DNA of 64,000 nt from UBA1381 sp964399965 (GCA_964399965.1 CAYNRX010000002.1:1-64000), one strand, 5' to 3'. Positions 17,895-27,156 are shown, counted from the stretch's first letter. A program made the numbers and translations. The notes: generated by a model not told the origin, from the letters alone.

Positions 17895-18641
17895 CTATAA
17901 TGTCAGAATCTCGTATCCGTCCTTGGTGATAAGCACGGTGTTCTCATAATGCGCCGACAGGCTGCCGTCTCTGGTGACGACAGTCCAATCGTCATCGAGA
18001 ACCTCCACCTGCCATTGGCCGGCGTTTATCATCGGTTCCACGGCTATCGTCATACCGGCAGCAAGCCTTACACCTTTTCCGGCCTTACCGAAATTCGGTA
18101 CCGCCGGATCCTCATGCAGTGCCCGTCCTATGCCGTGTCCCACAAGGTCTCTTACGACCGAATATCCCGCATTTTCGGCGTACTCCTGTATCGCCGCGGA
18201 AAGATCGCCGAGCTTTACTCCGTGCTTCAAGCATTTTACACCCTCGAAAAAGCTCTGACGCGTAACATCGATCAGCCGCTGGGCTTGGGGCGATATCGTT
18301 CCCACGGCAAACGTCCTTGCCGCGTCTCCGTTATAGCCGTCCTTTTCGGCGCCCATATCGATGCTTATGATATCTCCCTCCTTAAGTATAACGTCCTTAG
18401 ACGGTATACCGTGCACGACCTGGTCGTTGACGGAGGTGCAGATACTTTTGGGGAATCCGTTGTAATGAAGGAAATTTGGCTTTGCCCCCCGGGATAATAT
18501 AAACTCATGCGCGAGCCGGTCAAGCTTGGCCGTGGAGATCCCCGGCTTGATGTGCTCGCCGATAAGGTTGAGCGCATCACGCGTGATCCGGCACGCGATC
18601 CTCATTTTTTCTATCTGTGATGCGGATTTGATCGTGATCAT
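17895..18641 (-). CDS. map: Methionine aminopeptidase, type I
   Basis: This 248-aa dimetal enzyme removes N-terminal Met from nascent proteins. The metal ligands can be recognised: Asp in SIDMGAEKDGYNGDAART (two positions), His in VGHGIGRALHEDP, Glu in AVEPMI and Glu in HYENTVLI. It has no N-terminal zinc or SH3 extension (type Ia). It is 13 bases after adk, the usual order in this operon. Confidence 0.97.
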   Translation of the reverse strand: MITIKSASQIEKMRIACRITRDALNLIGEHIKPGISTAKLDRLAHEFILSRGAKPNFLHYNGFPKSICTSVNDQVVHGIPSKDVILKEGDIISIDMGAEKDGYNGDAARTFAVGTISPQAQRLIDVTRQSFFEGVKCLKHGVKLGDLSAAIQEYAENAGYSVVRDLVGHGIGRALHEDPAVPNFGKAGKGVRLAAGMTIAVEPMINAGQWQVEVLDDDWTVVTRDGSLSAHYENTVLITKDGYEILTL

Positions 18642-18654
18642 TCACTAAGACCTC

Positions 18655-19290
18655 TTATTCTATTCCCAGTGCCTGCATTACCAGCCTGGTGGTATCCTCT
18701 ACCTTTTCCTGGCCCTTGACCTCCACCAGAAGCCCCTGCTCCTGATAGTAAGCCTTTATCGGCTCTGTCTGGGCATGGTAGGTATCGAGACGGTTTTTGA
18801 TCGTTTCCGGATTATCATCCGCCCGCTGTATCAGCTCGCCGCCGCAGCTGTCGCAAACACCGTCTTTCTGAGGCTTATTGTAGATCAGGCTGTAGGGAGC
18901 TCCGCATTTGGAGCACTCCCGCCTTGATGATAAGCGTGTGATGATCTCCTCGTCCGCTACGTCGATGGAGAGCACCTTGTCTATCTCCACGCCTGAAGCC
19001 GTGAGAGCCTCTGCCTGGGCAACCGTTCTGGGGAAGCCGTCGAGGATAAAGCCCTTCTCGACGTCCGGCTGCGAAAGGCGTTCCTTTACGATGGCGACGA
19101 TAACATCGTCTGGAACGAGCTTGCCGTCGTTGATGTACTTTTCTGCCATCTTGCCGACCTCGGTCCCGTCCTTTATGGCGGTTCTCAGCATTACGCCTGT
19201 CGATATTGTATCAATGCCAAGCTTCTTGGCGATCTTTTCACCCTGGGTGCCTTTACCGGCTCCCGGAGGTCCCATAAGAACTAACTTCAT
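18655..19290 (-). CDS. adk: Adenylate kinase
   Basis: The 211-aa nucleotide kinase interconverts ATP+AMP and 2 ADP. The P-loop GPPGAGKGT is at 7-15. The lid has four cysteines (126, 129, 146, 149), the zinc-binding form common in Gram-positives. The DGFPRT motif is at 84-89. It lies between secY and map. Confidence 0.97.
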   Translation of the reverse strand: MKLVLMGPPGAGKGTQGEKIAKKLGIDTISTGVMLRTAIKDGTEVGKMAEKYINDGKLVPDDVIVAIVKERLSQPDVEKGFILDGFPRTVAQAEALTASGVEIDKVLSIDVADEEIITRLSSRRECSKCGAPYSLIYNKPQKDGVCDSCGGELIQRADDNPETIKNRLDTYHAQTEPIKAYYQEQGLLVEVKGQEKVEDTTRLVMQALGIE

Positions 19291-19321
19291 AAAACTCCCG
19301 CCTTTCTTTAATCATCACATC

Positions 19322-20653
19322 TTACTCTAAAAATCCTTTATAATGACGCATTGTCAGCTGCGACTCTACCTGCCTTACCATTTCAAGCGCAACGCCCTCC
19401 ATGATCAAAAGCGAGGTACCGCCTATTTGCAGGCTGTCTATTCCAAATATCGCACCCATCACTATCGGGAAGATAGCGATGATACCGAGGAATATCGCGC
19501 CTACCAGGTTGAGCCTGGTTGAGACCTTAAATATATAGTCGCTCGTCGGCTTGCCCGGTCTGATACCCGGAACATAACCGCCGTTCTTCTTCAGGTTATT
19601 CGCCAGTTCGATCGGGTTAAACTGGATCGAAGCGTAAAAATACGTGAAGAATATTATCAAAAGGAAGTACAAAACGGAATATACTGCATCCGTCCAGCCA
19701 GGGCCGTAGCCGGCTGTGAGCATTCCCAGTATCGTATATCCAAGCCCTGCCTCCGGCAGCTGTCCGCCCGAAAGCAGTCTCCAGATCGTAGCCGGGAACG
19801 CCATGATGCTCGAAGCAAAGATTATCGGCATTACGCCGCCCATTACGACCTTTATGGGGATATTCGTGTTCTGGCCGCCGTACATTCTTCTTCCAACAAC
19901 GCGCTTTGCATACTGCACCGGTATCCTGCGTTCGGCAGAATCGAAGAGTACCACGAAGCATATCGCCGCCAGCGCCAATATTGCTATCAGAACGCTTGCG
20001 ATGACGCCCCATGCGCTGATGTTGGTGGCCAGGAAATGGTCATATACAGCTTTGATGCCCGAGGGTATCCGGGAAACGATACCGGCGAAGATCAGAATCG
20101 ATACGCCGTTGCCCAGACCCTTTTCTGTTATCATTTCGCCCAGCCATACCATGAAAGCCGTACCGGCTGTAAACGAAAGCACTATTACAAAGAACGTGAG
20201 CACGGAAGGATTCGTTATCGCATCCACTCCGTTGGTAACGCCCATGTTGTAGAGCGTTACGTAAAGTCCCGCGCCCTGGATAAGACCAAGCGCAATACCC
20301 ACATACCTTGTTATCTTGTTCAGCTTCTTCCTGCCCTCAAGCCCTTCCTTGGAAAGCCTTTCCAGAGAAGGGATAGCAACAGTCAAAAGCTGGATAATGA
20401 TCGATGCGTTGATGTACGGCGATACACCCAGTGCCAGGATCGTCGCATTAGAGAACGCGCCGCCTGTAAAGGCGTCAAACAGACTGAACAGGTCAAGTCC
20501 GCCGCCGGCCAAAAACGACTGCATAGCTTCTGCGCTCAGATACGGAACGGGAATATGCGCTCCGAATCTGAATATTATGAGCATGATAAGCGTAAACAGC
20601 ATTCTGCGTCTTAAGTCAGGTATCTTAAACGCATTTTTGAAAGTGGAGAACAC
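19322..20653 (-). CDS. secY: Protein translocase subunit SecY
   Basis: The 443-aa integral membrane channel of the Sec system has ten hydrophobic segments, starting near residue 18 (RRMLFTLIMLIIFRFGAHIP). The second-helix plug region and the cytosolic loop with RRIPVQYAKRVVGRRMYGG are typical. It starts with GTG at 20653, immediately adjacent to the rplO stop, so the two are translationally coupled. Confidence 0.98.
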   Translation of the reverse strand: MFSTFKNAFKIPDLRRRMLFTLIMLIIFRFGAHIPVPYLSAEAMQSFLAGGGLDLFSLFDAFTGGAFSNATILALGVSPYINASIIIQLLTVAIPSLERLSKEGLEGRKKLNKITRYVGIALGLIQGAGLYVTLYNMGVTNGVDAITNPSVLTFFVIVLSFTAGTAFMVWLGEMITEKGLGNGVSILIFAGIVSRIPSGIKAVYDHFLATNISAWGVIASVLIAILALAAICFVVLFDSAERRIPVQYAKRVVGRRMYGGQNTNIPIKVVMGGVMPIIFASSIMAFPATIWRLLSGGQLPEAGLGYTILGMLTAGYGPGWTDAVYSVLYFLLIIFFTYFYASIQFNPIELANNLKKNGGYVPGIRPGKPTSDYIFKVSTRLNLVGAIFLGIIAIFPIVMGAIFGIDSLQIGGTSLLIMEGVALEMVRQVESQLTMRHYKGFLE

Positions 20654-21103
20654 TTAAATCACCTCGGCCTTTCCGCCGGCTTTTTCGATCTTCTCCTTTG
20701 CGGATTCGGTAAACTTCGCCGCCTTTACTGTAAGCTTCTTAGTCACCTCGCCGCGGCCTAAGAACTTAACGCCGTCAGCGACCTTGCTGATAACGCCGAC
20801 TTCCTTCAGAAGCTCCGGCGTTACCTCCTGCCCATCCTCGAAACGGTCTAACACCTCAACGTTTATAGTAACGTACTTTTTAGCGAAGATGTTGTTAAAG
20901 CCTCTCTTCGGCAGACGTCTGTACAAGGGCATCTGACCGCCCTCAAAACCCGGCCTTACGCCGCCGCCCGAACGGGCGTTCTGACCCTTGTGTCCCTTTC
21001 CGGCAGTCTTGCCGTTTCCGGAACCGATACCGCGGCCGACGCGCTTTACCTTGAAAGTGGAGCCTGCGGAAGGTTTGAGTTCATCTAATCTCATCTGCTG
21101 CAC
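20654..21103 (-). CDS. rplO: 50S ribosomal protein L15
   Basis: The 149-aa protein has the long glycine-rich, basic N-terminal extension (GRGIGSGNGKTAGKGHKGQ) that threads into 23S rRNA, and the globular C-terminal domain. It lies 5 bases after rpmD and abuts secY. Confidence 0.98.
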   Translation of the reverse strand: MQQMRLDELKPSAGSTFKVKRVGRGIGSGNGKTAGKGHKGQNARSGGGVRPGFEGGQMPLYRRLPKRGFNNIFAKKYVTINVEVLDRFEDGQEVTPELLKEVGVISKVADGVKFLGRGEVTKKLTVKAAKFTESAKEKIEKAGGKAEVI

Positions 21104-21108
21104 CTCCT

Positions 21109-21288
21109 TTAGTTCTCTTCCACTGTCACAAGATGTGATACCTTTTTGATCATACCTCTGATCTGGGGGTTATCCTGCTTTACGACCGTGTGTCTTATTC
21201 TCTTAAGACCAAGAGCCTCAACGGTAGCTATCTGATCCTTCTTGCAGCCGATAGTGCTCTTTGTCAATGTTACTTTAAGCTCTGCCAT
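21109..21288 (-). CDS. rpmD: 50S ribosomal protein L30
   Basis: The 59-aa protein reads MAELKVTLTKSTIGCKKDQI at its start and has the family pattern ALGLKRIRHTVV followed by DNPQIRGMI. It is short but in its expected place between rpsE (17 bases) and rplO (5 bases). Confidence 0.97.
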   Translation of the reverse strand: MAELKVTLTKSTIGCKKDQIATVEALGLKRIRHTVVKQDNPQIRGMIKKVSHLVTVEEN

Positions 21289-21305
21289 TATTTGTGCCCT
21301 CCTTA

Positions 21306-21809
21306 TTAACCTCTGAGCTGGTCAACGGTTTTGCCTCTTAATGCAGCCACTTCCTCCGGGCTCTTAAGCTCCGCCAAACCTTTGATAGTAGCACTTACAA
21401 CGTTCTTCTTATTAGTAGAACGCAGGCATTTTGTTCTTATATCCTTAACGCCCGCAAGCTCTAAAACCGCACGTGCAGCTCCGCCTGCTATAACGCCTGT
21501 ACCGGGCTTAGCCGGCTTCAGGAGCACCTTGCCGGCGCCGTCGATACCCGTTATTTCATGAGTAATCGTCGTACCGTTCATTGCAACGGTAACCATATTC
21601 TTCTTTGCATCCTCAATGCCTTTTCTGATCGCGTCGGGGATTTCAGCCGCCTTGCCCATGCCGCAGCCTACGTGTCCGTTTCTGTCGCCGACTACTACCA
21701 GCGCACTGAATCTGAAGGTACGTCCGCCCTTTACAACCTTGGCAACACGGTTGATGGCAACCACGTTCTCCTCCAGCTCAACTGTTGATGCGTCAAATCT
21801 TTCAGCCAC
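21306..21809 (-). CDS. rpsE: 30S ribosomal protein S5
   Basis: The 167-aa protein has the N-terminal dsRNA-binding fold (VVKGGRTFRFSALVVVGDRNGHVG) and the C-terminal S5 domain (TGVIAGGAARAVLELAGVKD). It contributes to decoding accuracy in the 30S body. It lies 21 bases after rplR. Confidence 0.98.
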   Translation of the reverse strand: MAERFDASTVELEENVVAINRVAKVVKGGRTFRFSALVVVGDRNGHVGCGMGKAAEIPDAIRKGIEDAKKNMVTVAMNGTTITHEITGIDGAGKVLLKPAKPGTGVIAGGAARAVLELAGVKDIRTKCLRSTNKKNVVSATIKGLAELKSPEEVAALRGKTVDQLRG

Positions 21810-21830
21810 TCTCGTCTTCCTCCTTATCCT

Positions 21831-22190
21831 TTAGAATTCCAGTCCGCCCTCTCTTGCGCCTTCGGCAAGAGCGGCAACTCTTCCATGATACACATATCCG
21901 CCTCTGTCAAAAACTACCTTGGTAACACCGGCAGCCTTGGCTTTCTCAGCCACTGCAAGCCCTACCTTCTTGGCAGCCTCGGCATTTCCGCCGTAGCCCT
22001 CAAAGCCCTTGTCCATCGTGGACGCCGCAGCCAGAGTTTTGCCGGTAGTATCATCGATTATCTGCGCGTATATGTGATTTAAGCTTCTGAATACGTTCAG
22101 ACGAGGTCTCTCCGCTGTTCCGGAGATGTTCTTTCTTACTCTTCTATGACGTTTTATTCTAGCATCATTTTTTGATTTCTTATTTATCAT
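21831..22190 (-). CDS. rplR: 50S ribosomal protein L18
   Basis: The 119-aa 5S rRNA-binding protein has RLNVFRSLNHIYAQIIDD and the C-terminal FDRGGYVYHGRVAALAEGAR block. Start 22190 follows AAAGGAG. It works with L5 to hold 5S rRNA in the central protuberance. Confidence 0.97.
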   Translation of the reverse strand: MINKKSKNDARIKRHRRVRKNISGTAERPRLNVFRSLNHIYAQIIDDTTGKTLAAASTMDKGFEGYGGNAEAAKKVGLAVAEKAKAAGVTKVVFDRGGYVYHGRVAALAEGAREGGLEF

Positions 22191-22210
22191 TATCAGAACA
22201 CTCCTTTCAA

Positions 22211-22759
22211 TTATTTCTTCTTGCCGCCGGCCTTGCCTTCCTTGCGTCTGATCACTTCGTCGATATACTTGATACCCTTGCCCTTGTACGGTTCAGGCTG
22301 TCTGTACTCTCTGATCTTTGCTGCGGTCTCGCCGACTACTTCCTTGTTCGCGCCCTTTACAATGATCTTGTTGGGAGCGGGAACCTCTATGGTTATGCCC
22401 TCTTGCGGAGTGTACTCTACGGGATGCGAATATCCCAAGCTCAAAACGAGCTTCTTGCCCTGCATCTGCGCTCTGTAACCGACGCCGTTTATCTCCAGCT
22501 CCTTAGAGAAGCCCTCGGTAACGCCGACTACCATGTTGTTTATGAGCGTCCTTGTCAGGCCGTGCAGCGACTTATGGAATTTATCCTCCGACGGACGCTC
22601 TACGGTGATAACGCCGTCGGCTGCCTTTACGATCATATCCGGGTGCAGCGCTCTTGTCAGAGTCGCCTTTGCGCCCTTGACCGTTATCTCATTGTTAGCG
22701 TCGATCTTTACATCAACGCCGGCAGGAATAGTTATCGGTAATCTGCCAATTCTTGACAT
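22211..22759 (-). CDS. rplF: 50S ribosomal protein L6
   Basis: The 182-aa protein consists of two similar alpha/beta domains. It begins MSRIGRLPITIPAGVDVKI and contains the signature PEPYKGKGIKY near residue 155. It sits near the sarcin-ricin loop and GTPase center. It is 57 bases after rpsH. Confidence 0.98.
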   Translation of the reverse strand: MSRIGRLPITIPAGVDVKIDANNEITVKGAKATLTRALHPDMIVKAADGVITVERPSEDKFHKSLHGLTRTLINNMVVGVTEGFSKELEINGVGYRAQMQGKKLVLSLGYSHPVEYTPQEGITIEVPAPNKIIVKGANKEVVGETAAKIREYRQPEPYKGKGIKYIDEVIRRKEGKAGGKKK

Positions 22760-22816
22760 TGTTGGTTTCCTCCTTAACTTAAATTGTCCTGTTGCGGTTT
22801 TCAGTTTATTTGACCG

Positions 22817-23215
22817 TTACCATACGAATGCTAAGACTTCGCCGCCGATGTGCTCTCTTCTTGCCTTCTTGTCAGTCATTATGCCCTTGGATGTGGACAC
22901 GATAGCGATACCCAGGCCCTTTAATACCTGCGGCATCTCATCCGCCTTCATATATATTCTAAGACCCGGCTTCGACACGCGCTTCAGACCGCTGATAACG
23001 CTTACTTTTCCGGGAGCATATTTCAATGTGATCCTGATAACGCCCTGCTTGTCGTCATCGATCACCTGGTAATTCTTTATATATCCCTCTTCCGACAGGA
23101 TCTCCACGATCGCCTTTTTCATCTTTGAAGCGGGAACGTCAACTGTTTCGTGTTTCGCCGTGCTTGCGTTTCTGATACGCGTGAGCAGATCAGCGATAGG
23201 ATCAGTTATCTGCAT
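22817..23215 (-). CDS. rpsH: 30S ribosomal protein S8
   Basis: The 132-aa protein starts MQITDPIADLLTRIRNAS and ends in GIMTDKKARREHIGGEVLAF, both standard. S8 binds helix 21 of 16S rRNA and in many bacteria represses the spc operon by binding mRNA near rplE; no such site was tested here. Confidence 0.98.
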   Translation of the reverse strand: MQITDPIADLLTRIRNASTAKHETVDVPASKMKKAIVEILSEEGYIKNYQVIDDDKQGVIRITLKYAPGKVSVISGLKRVSKPGLRIYMKADEMPQVLKGLGIAIVSTSKGIMTDKKARREHIGGEVLAFVW

Positions 23216-23266
23216 TAAATGTACCTCCTTCCGGATCCCTCAAAAGGGATCCATCTGCTTCCAATC

Positions 23267-23452
23267 TTACCAGCTGGCCTTCTTAACACCGGGGATTTGA
23301 CCCTTGTAAGCCAGTTCTCTAAAGCAAATACGGCAAATACCGAACTTTCTCAAATATGCATGAGGTCTTCCGCAGATCTTACATCTGGTGTAAGCCTGTG
23401 TGGAATACTTCGGCTTTCTCTGCTGCTTTGCGATCATTGATTTCTTAGCCAT
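23267..23452 (-). CDS. rpsZ: 30S ribosomal protein S14, zinc-binding type
   Basis: This 61-aa short form has the zinc knuckle CKIC (24-27) and CRIC (40-43), unlike the longer zinc-free S14 used by many proteobacteria. It lies 15 bases after rplE and 51 before rpsH. Confidence 0.97.
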   Translation of the reverse strand: MAKKSMIAKQQRKPKYSTQAYTRCKICGRPHAYLRKFGICRICFRELAYKGQIPGVKKASW

Positions 23453-23467
23453 CTGTCTTTTCCTCCC

Positions 23468-24007
23468 TTATTTCGTAAACGGAGCGCCCATCAGCGTCAG
23501 AAGCTCTCTTGCTTCCTCGTCTGTTTCGGCCGTCGTTACGAATACGATGTCCATGCCTCTGATCTTATCGATCTTATCGTAATCGATCTCCGGGAATATC
23601 AGCTGCTCTCTTACGCCCATGGAATAGTTGCCTCTGCCGTCGAAAGCATTGGGGTTTATCCCTCTGAAGTCACGTACACGCGGAAGAGCCACGTTGAAGA
23701 GCCTGTCAAGGAACTCGTACATTCTGTCCGCTCTCAATGTAACCTTGCAGCCGATGTTCATGCCCTCTCTGAGCTTAAAGTTAGCTACGGATTTTCTGGC
23801 CTTGGTAACGATCGGCTTCTGACCGGTAATAAGCGCCAGGTCATTGCAGGCAGCCTCGACCGCCTTGGGGTTTTCTTTTGCCTCTCCCAAACCGATGTTT
23901 ACAACGATCTTTTCAAGCTTCGGGATCTGCATTGTGCTTTTGTAGCTGAACTTTTTCATCAGCGCCGGCGCAACTTCTGCATTGTATTTATCACGCATTC
24001 TGCTCAT
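23468..24007 (-). CDS. rplE: 50S ribosomal protein L5
   Basis: The 179-aa protein binds 5S rRNA and P-site tRNA. Start 24007 (MSRMRDKYN) follows GAGGAGG with a 6-base spacer and gives the family length; an open frame to 24031 would overlap rplX and lacks a binding site. The segment RMYEFLDRLFNVALPRVRDF is diagnostic. Confidence 0.97.
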   Translation of the reverse strand: MSRMRDKYNAEVAPALMKKFSYKSTMQIPKLEKIVVNIGLGEAKENPKAVEAACNDLALITGQKPIVTKARKSVANFKLREGMNIGCKVTLRADRMYEFLDRLFNVALPRVRDFRGINPNAFDGRGNYSMGVREQLIFPEIDYDKIDKIRGMDIVFVTTAETDEEARELLTLMGAPFTK

Positions 24008-24027
24008 TATAATCCTCCTCTCGAAAA

Positions 24028-24351
24028 TCAATCGTTAAAGGTGTGACCGCATTTTTTGCAGTATCTCGCCTTTGATCCGTCGTCATTTACCTTAACGCCT
24101 GTTCTTACGCCCTTAGAGCACTTGGGGCAAACTCTCAGAACGTTGGAGGCGTCTATGAAAGCTTCGGTCTCAACGATCTCGCTCTGCTGACCCTGGACTC
24201 TCGCCTTCTGGTGCTTCTTGACCATGGCGATACCCTCGACCATCACACGGCCGTTTTTGATGTCAGCCTTTAAGACCTTGCCCTGTCTGCCCTTATCCTT
24301 GCCGGCTATCACCTCTACGGTGTCGCCGCGCTTTACATGTAATTTATTCAT
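24028..24351 (-). CDS. rplX: 50S ribosomal protein L24
   Basis: The 107-aa assembly initiator has the N-terminal KOW motif (GDTVEVIAGKDKGRQGKVLK). Its C-terminal part carries CPKC and CKKC pairs (RVCPKCSKG, RYCKKCGHTF), a zinc-ribbon-like form found in some Gram-positive L24 proteins. It is 19 bases after rplN. Confidence 0.97.
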   Translation of the reverse strand: MNKLHVKRGDTVEVIAGKDKGRQGKVLKADIKNGRVMVEGIAMVKKHQKARVQGQQSEIVETEAFIDASNVLRVCPKCSKGVRTGVKVNDDGSKARYCKKCGHTFND

Positions 24352-24370
24352 TGCGCTTTGTACCTCCCAA

Positions 24371-24739
24371 TTAAAGAACTTCCGGAGCCAATGACAATAT
24401 CTTCATGTACTCCTTGTCTCTCAGCTCTCTTGCTATCGGGCCGAAGATACGGGTACCTCTGGGGTTTTTGTCATCTCTTACGATAACCGCCGCATTCTCG
24501 TCAAATCTGATGTACGAGCCGTCCGGACGCTTTGTTTCCTTAACTGTTCTTACAACGACAGCCTTTACAACGTCGCCCTTTTTAACAACGCCGCCCGGCG
24601 TTGCCTTTTTGACGCTGCAAATGATCTCATCGCCTACCTGGGCATATCTCTTTTTCGAGCCGCCCATAACACGAATACACATAACCTCTTTTGCGCCTGT
24701 GTTGTCAGCCACTTTGAGGCGTGTCTGCTGCTGTATCAT
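24371..24739 (-). CDS. rplN: 50S ribosomal protein L14
   Basis: The 122-aa beta-barrel protein begins MIQQQTRLKVADNTGAKEV and has the signature RPDGSYIRFDENAAVI. It forms intersubunit bridges with 16S rRNA. Confidence 0.98.
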   Translation of the reverse strand: MIQQQTRLKVADNTGAKEVMCIRVMGGSKKRYAQVGDEIICSVKKATPGGVVKKGDVVKAVVVRTVKETKRPDGSYIRFDENAAVIVRDDKNPRGTRIFGPIARELRDKEYMKILSLAPEVL

Positions 24740-24765
24740 CTAACTTCCTCCTTTTGGGACAACTA

Positions 24766-25023
24766 TTACTGAGCCTTCTCAACGACCTCTACCAGTCTCC
24801 ATCTCTTTTCCCTTGAAAGAGGTCTGGTTTCCATTACCTTTACCTTGTCGCCTCTTTGGCACTCGTTGTTCTCATCGTGAGCCTTCAGCTTGTAGGTCGA
24901 TTTTACGACTTTACCGTAAAGGGGATGCTTTTTGCTTTCTTCTATAGCAACGACGATCGTCTTGTCCATTTTATTGCTTACTACTCTGCCGATCTTAACC
25001 TTGCGGCTGTTTCTTTCTTCCAC
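24766..25023 (-). CDS. rpsQ: 30S ribosomal protein S17
   Basis: The 85-aa OB-fold protein has GRVVSNKMDKTIVVAIEE and the GDKVKVMETRPLSREKRWRL signature. It is an early assembly protein binding 16S helix 11. It lies 25 bases after rpmC. Confidence 0.98.
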   Translation of the reverse strand: MEERNSRKVKIGRVVSNKMDKTIVVAIEESKKHPLYGKVVKSTYKLKAHDENNECQRGDKVKVMETRPLSREKRWRLVEVVEKAQ

Positions 25024-25048
25024 TTAGAAGTCCTCCTTCCTTGAATGC

Positions 25049-25252
25049 TCAAACCGCGGAATCTTCCGCTTTTCTTTCCTGAATGATGGTCAAGCTGCGC
25101 GCGATAGTCTTTTTAACCTCGCTGATTCTCTGAGGATTGTCCAGCTGGTTGATCGCGTTCTGGAATCTGAGGTTGAAAAGCTCCTTTTTGGAATCGGCTA
25201 CCTTTTTCTCCAGTTCAGCCACTGATAATTTCCTTAGCTCGTTTGCTTTCAT
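25049..25252 (-). CDS. rpmC: 50S ribosomal protein L29
   Basis: The 67-aa two-helix protein (MKANELRKLSVAELEKKV to ARSLTIIQERK) sits at the peptide exit and contacts trigger factor and SRP. It begins 2 bases after the rplP stop codon. Confidence 0.97.
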   Translation of the reverse strand: MKANELRKLSVAELEKKVADSKKELFNLRFQNAINQLDNPQRISEVKKTIARSLTIIQERKAEDSAV

Positions 25253-25254
25253 TC

Positions 25255-25677
25255 TTATTCACCATCCTCTGCTTCACGCTTAACGAATTTGCACTTGATA
25301 GGCAGCTTATGCATCGCCAGACGCATGGCCTCTCTTGCTGTTTCTTCGCTTACTCCGCCGATCTCAAACATTACTCTGCCGGGCTTTACTACCGCTACCC
25401 AGTATTCGGGAGAACCCTTACCGGAACCCATTCGTGTTTCGGCCGGCTTCTTGGTGATAGGCTTATCCGGGAAGATCTTTATCCAAACCTTACCGCCTCT
25501 TTTGGTGTATCTTGTCATCGCGATACGCGCGGCCTCTATCTGTCTTGAGCTTATCCATGCCGGCTCCAACGCCTGCAAGCCGTACTGACCGTCGGAAACA
25601 ACGTTGCCGCGTGTAGCCTTACCCTTTAATCTGCCGCGCATAACGCGTCTGTATTTTACTCTCTTGGGTAATAACAT
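25255..25677 (-). CDS. rplP: 50S ribosomal protein L16
   Basis: The 140-aa protein begins MLLPKRVKYRRVMRGR and has the RMGSGKGSPEYWVAVV signature. It helps position A-site tRNA. Its start overlaps the rpsC stop by one base. Confidence 0.98.
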   Translation of the reverse strand: MLLPKRVKYRRVMRGRLKGKATRGNVVSDGQYGLQALEPAWISSRQIEAARIAMTRYTKRGGKVWIKIFPDKPITKKPAETRMGSGKGSPEYWVAVVKPGRVMFEIGGVSEETAREAMRLAMHKLPIKCKFVKREAEDGE

Positions 25678-26444
25678 TACTGCCTGCCTCCTCTCGGTCT
25701 TCTCTCACCGCGCTCACGTCTGTCGCCGCGTTCGCGTCTTTCGCCGTTTCTGTCGCCTCTTCTGCGTCTCTGGTTCTGCGCAGCCTCAGCAGCCTCGGCC
25801 TTTCTGCTTTCGTTTACGTTCAGAATCTCGCCCTTGTATATCCAAACCTTAATGCCCAGGATACCGTAGGTCGTCTTTGCCTCGGCAAATCCGTAGTCGA
25901 TATCGGCTCTCAAGGTCTGCAGGGGGATGGTGCCCTCATGGTAGGACTCTGTTCTTGCGATCTCGGCGCCGCCGACTCTTCCGGCAACAAAGGTCTTTAT
26001 ACCCTTAACGCCCAGTCTCATGGCTCTTCCCATGACCTGCTTCATAGCACGTCTGAAGGAAACACGTCTCTCCAGCTGTGCGGCGATGTTTTCTGCAACC
26101 AGCTGCGCGTTTGTATCAGGCGTTCTTACCTCGCTGATGTTTACGTTTACAGTCTTTTTCGTCAGCTTCTCCAGCTGCGCCTTGAGCTTCTCTATCTCCG
26201 AGCCGCCGCGGCCGATTATGATACCGGGCTTAGCTGCATGTATCGTAACAAAGATCCTGTTCTGCTTTCTCTCGATGCCTATCTTGGCGATACCCGAGTC
26301 GTAGCAGGCCTTCTTAACGAAATTTCTTATATTATAGTCTTCGACCAAATAGTCTCCAAAGTCTTTCTTGCCCGCGATCCACTTGGAATCCCAGTCCTTT
26401 ATAACTCCGACTCTCAGACCGTGGGGATTAACTTTCTGTCCCAT
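25677..26444 (-). CDS. rpsC: 30S ribosomal protein S3
   Basis: The 255-aa protein has the KH domain (IIGRGGSEIEKLKAQLEKL) and the S3 C-terminal domain. It is extended by about 35 residues rich in Arg, Gly, Glu and Asp (repeats of RRERGD/RRERGE), longer than the usual 215-230 aa; such tails occur in some Clostridia. S3 lines the mRNA entry tunnel and contributes helicase activity. Confidence 0.97.
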   Translation of the reverse strand: MGQKVNPHGLRVGVIKDWDSKWIAGKKDFGDYLVEDYNIRNFVKKACYDSGIAKIGIERKQNRIFVTIHAAKPGIIIGRGGSEIEKLKAQLEKLTKKTVNVNISEVRTPDTNAQLVAENIAAQLERRVSFRRAMKQVMGRAMRLGVKGIKTFVAGRVGGAEIARTESYHEGTIPLQTLRADIDYGFAEAKTTYGILGIKVWIYKGEILNVNESRKAEAAEAAQNQRRRRGDRNGERRERGDRRERGERRPRGGRQ

Positions 26445-26463
26445 TTTGACCCTCCTTCTTCGA

Positions 26464-26799
26464 TTACTCCATTTCCTTCAATACTAAGGTAATGTGGCTT
26501 GTTCTCTTTAAGATCTTAAAAGCTCTGCCCTGTGCTCTGGGTCTGATCCTCTTGAGTGTCGGACCCTGGGATGCGTAGCACTCTGCTATATACAGATTAT
26601 CCCTGTCCATATTATGATTATTCTCCGCGTTGGCAACAGCTGAATTCAAAAGCTTGATCAGGTACTCGCTGGCAGCCTTGGGGGTATTCTCAAGAATACC
26701 CATGGCAACGTCTGCCTTCTGGTTACGGATCAAGTCGAGAACAATTTTCACCTTTCTGGGAGAAATACGAGCGTATTTTAACACTGCGCGTGCTTCCAT
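26464..26799 (-). CDS. rplV: 50S ribosomal protein L22
   Basis: The 111-aa protein has KYARISPRKVKIVLDLIR at the start and the long beta-hairpin with GPTLKRIRPRAQGRAF, which lines the exit tunnel near the macrolide site. Confidence 0.98.
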   Translation of the reverse strand: MEARAVLKYARISPRKVKIVLDLIRNQKADVAMGILENTPKAASEYLIKLLNSAVANAENNHNMDRDNLYIAECYASQGPTLKRIRPRAQGRAFKILKRTSHITLVLKEME

Positions 26800-26848
26800 T
26801 TAGGAATCCTCCTTTCGATATCCGTTGGTTATATCGTCAATTTACTGA

Positions 26849-27121
26849 TTATCTGGATGTTTTTGCTCCGGCATGGCCTCTGTAGGTTCTCGTAGGCGCG
26901 AACTCGCCGAGTCTGTGGCCTACCATATCCTCGCTGATGAATACCGGAACGTGCTTTCTTCCGTCATGAACGGCGATCGTGTGACCTACCATCTCCGGAA
27001 AGATCGTGGACGCCCTTGACCAGGTCTTTACGACCTTCTTCTCGTTTGCGGCGTTCATGGCTTCTATCCTGCTCATAAGACGCTCTTCAACGAAGGGTCC
27101 CTTCTTCAATGATCTGCCCAT
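26849..27121 (-). CDS. rpsS: 30S ribosomal protein S19
   Basis: The 90-aa protein begins MGRSLKKGPFVEERLMSRI and ends with the conserved GEFAPTRTYRGHAGAKTSR. It is part of the 30S head with S13. It lies 35 bases after rplB. Confidence 0.98.
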   Translation of the reverse strand: MGRSLKKGPFVEERLMSRIEAMNAANEKKVVKTWSRASTIFPEMVGHTIAVHDGRKHVPVFISEDMVGHRLGEFAPTRTYRGHAGAKTSR

Positions 27122-27156
27122 TAAATGCTCCTCCTTCTATAACGATCCGAAAAAGC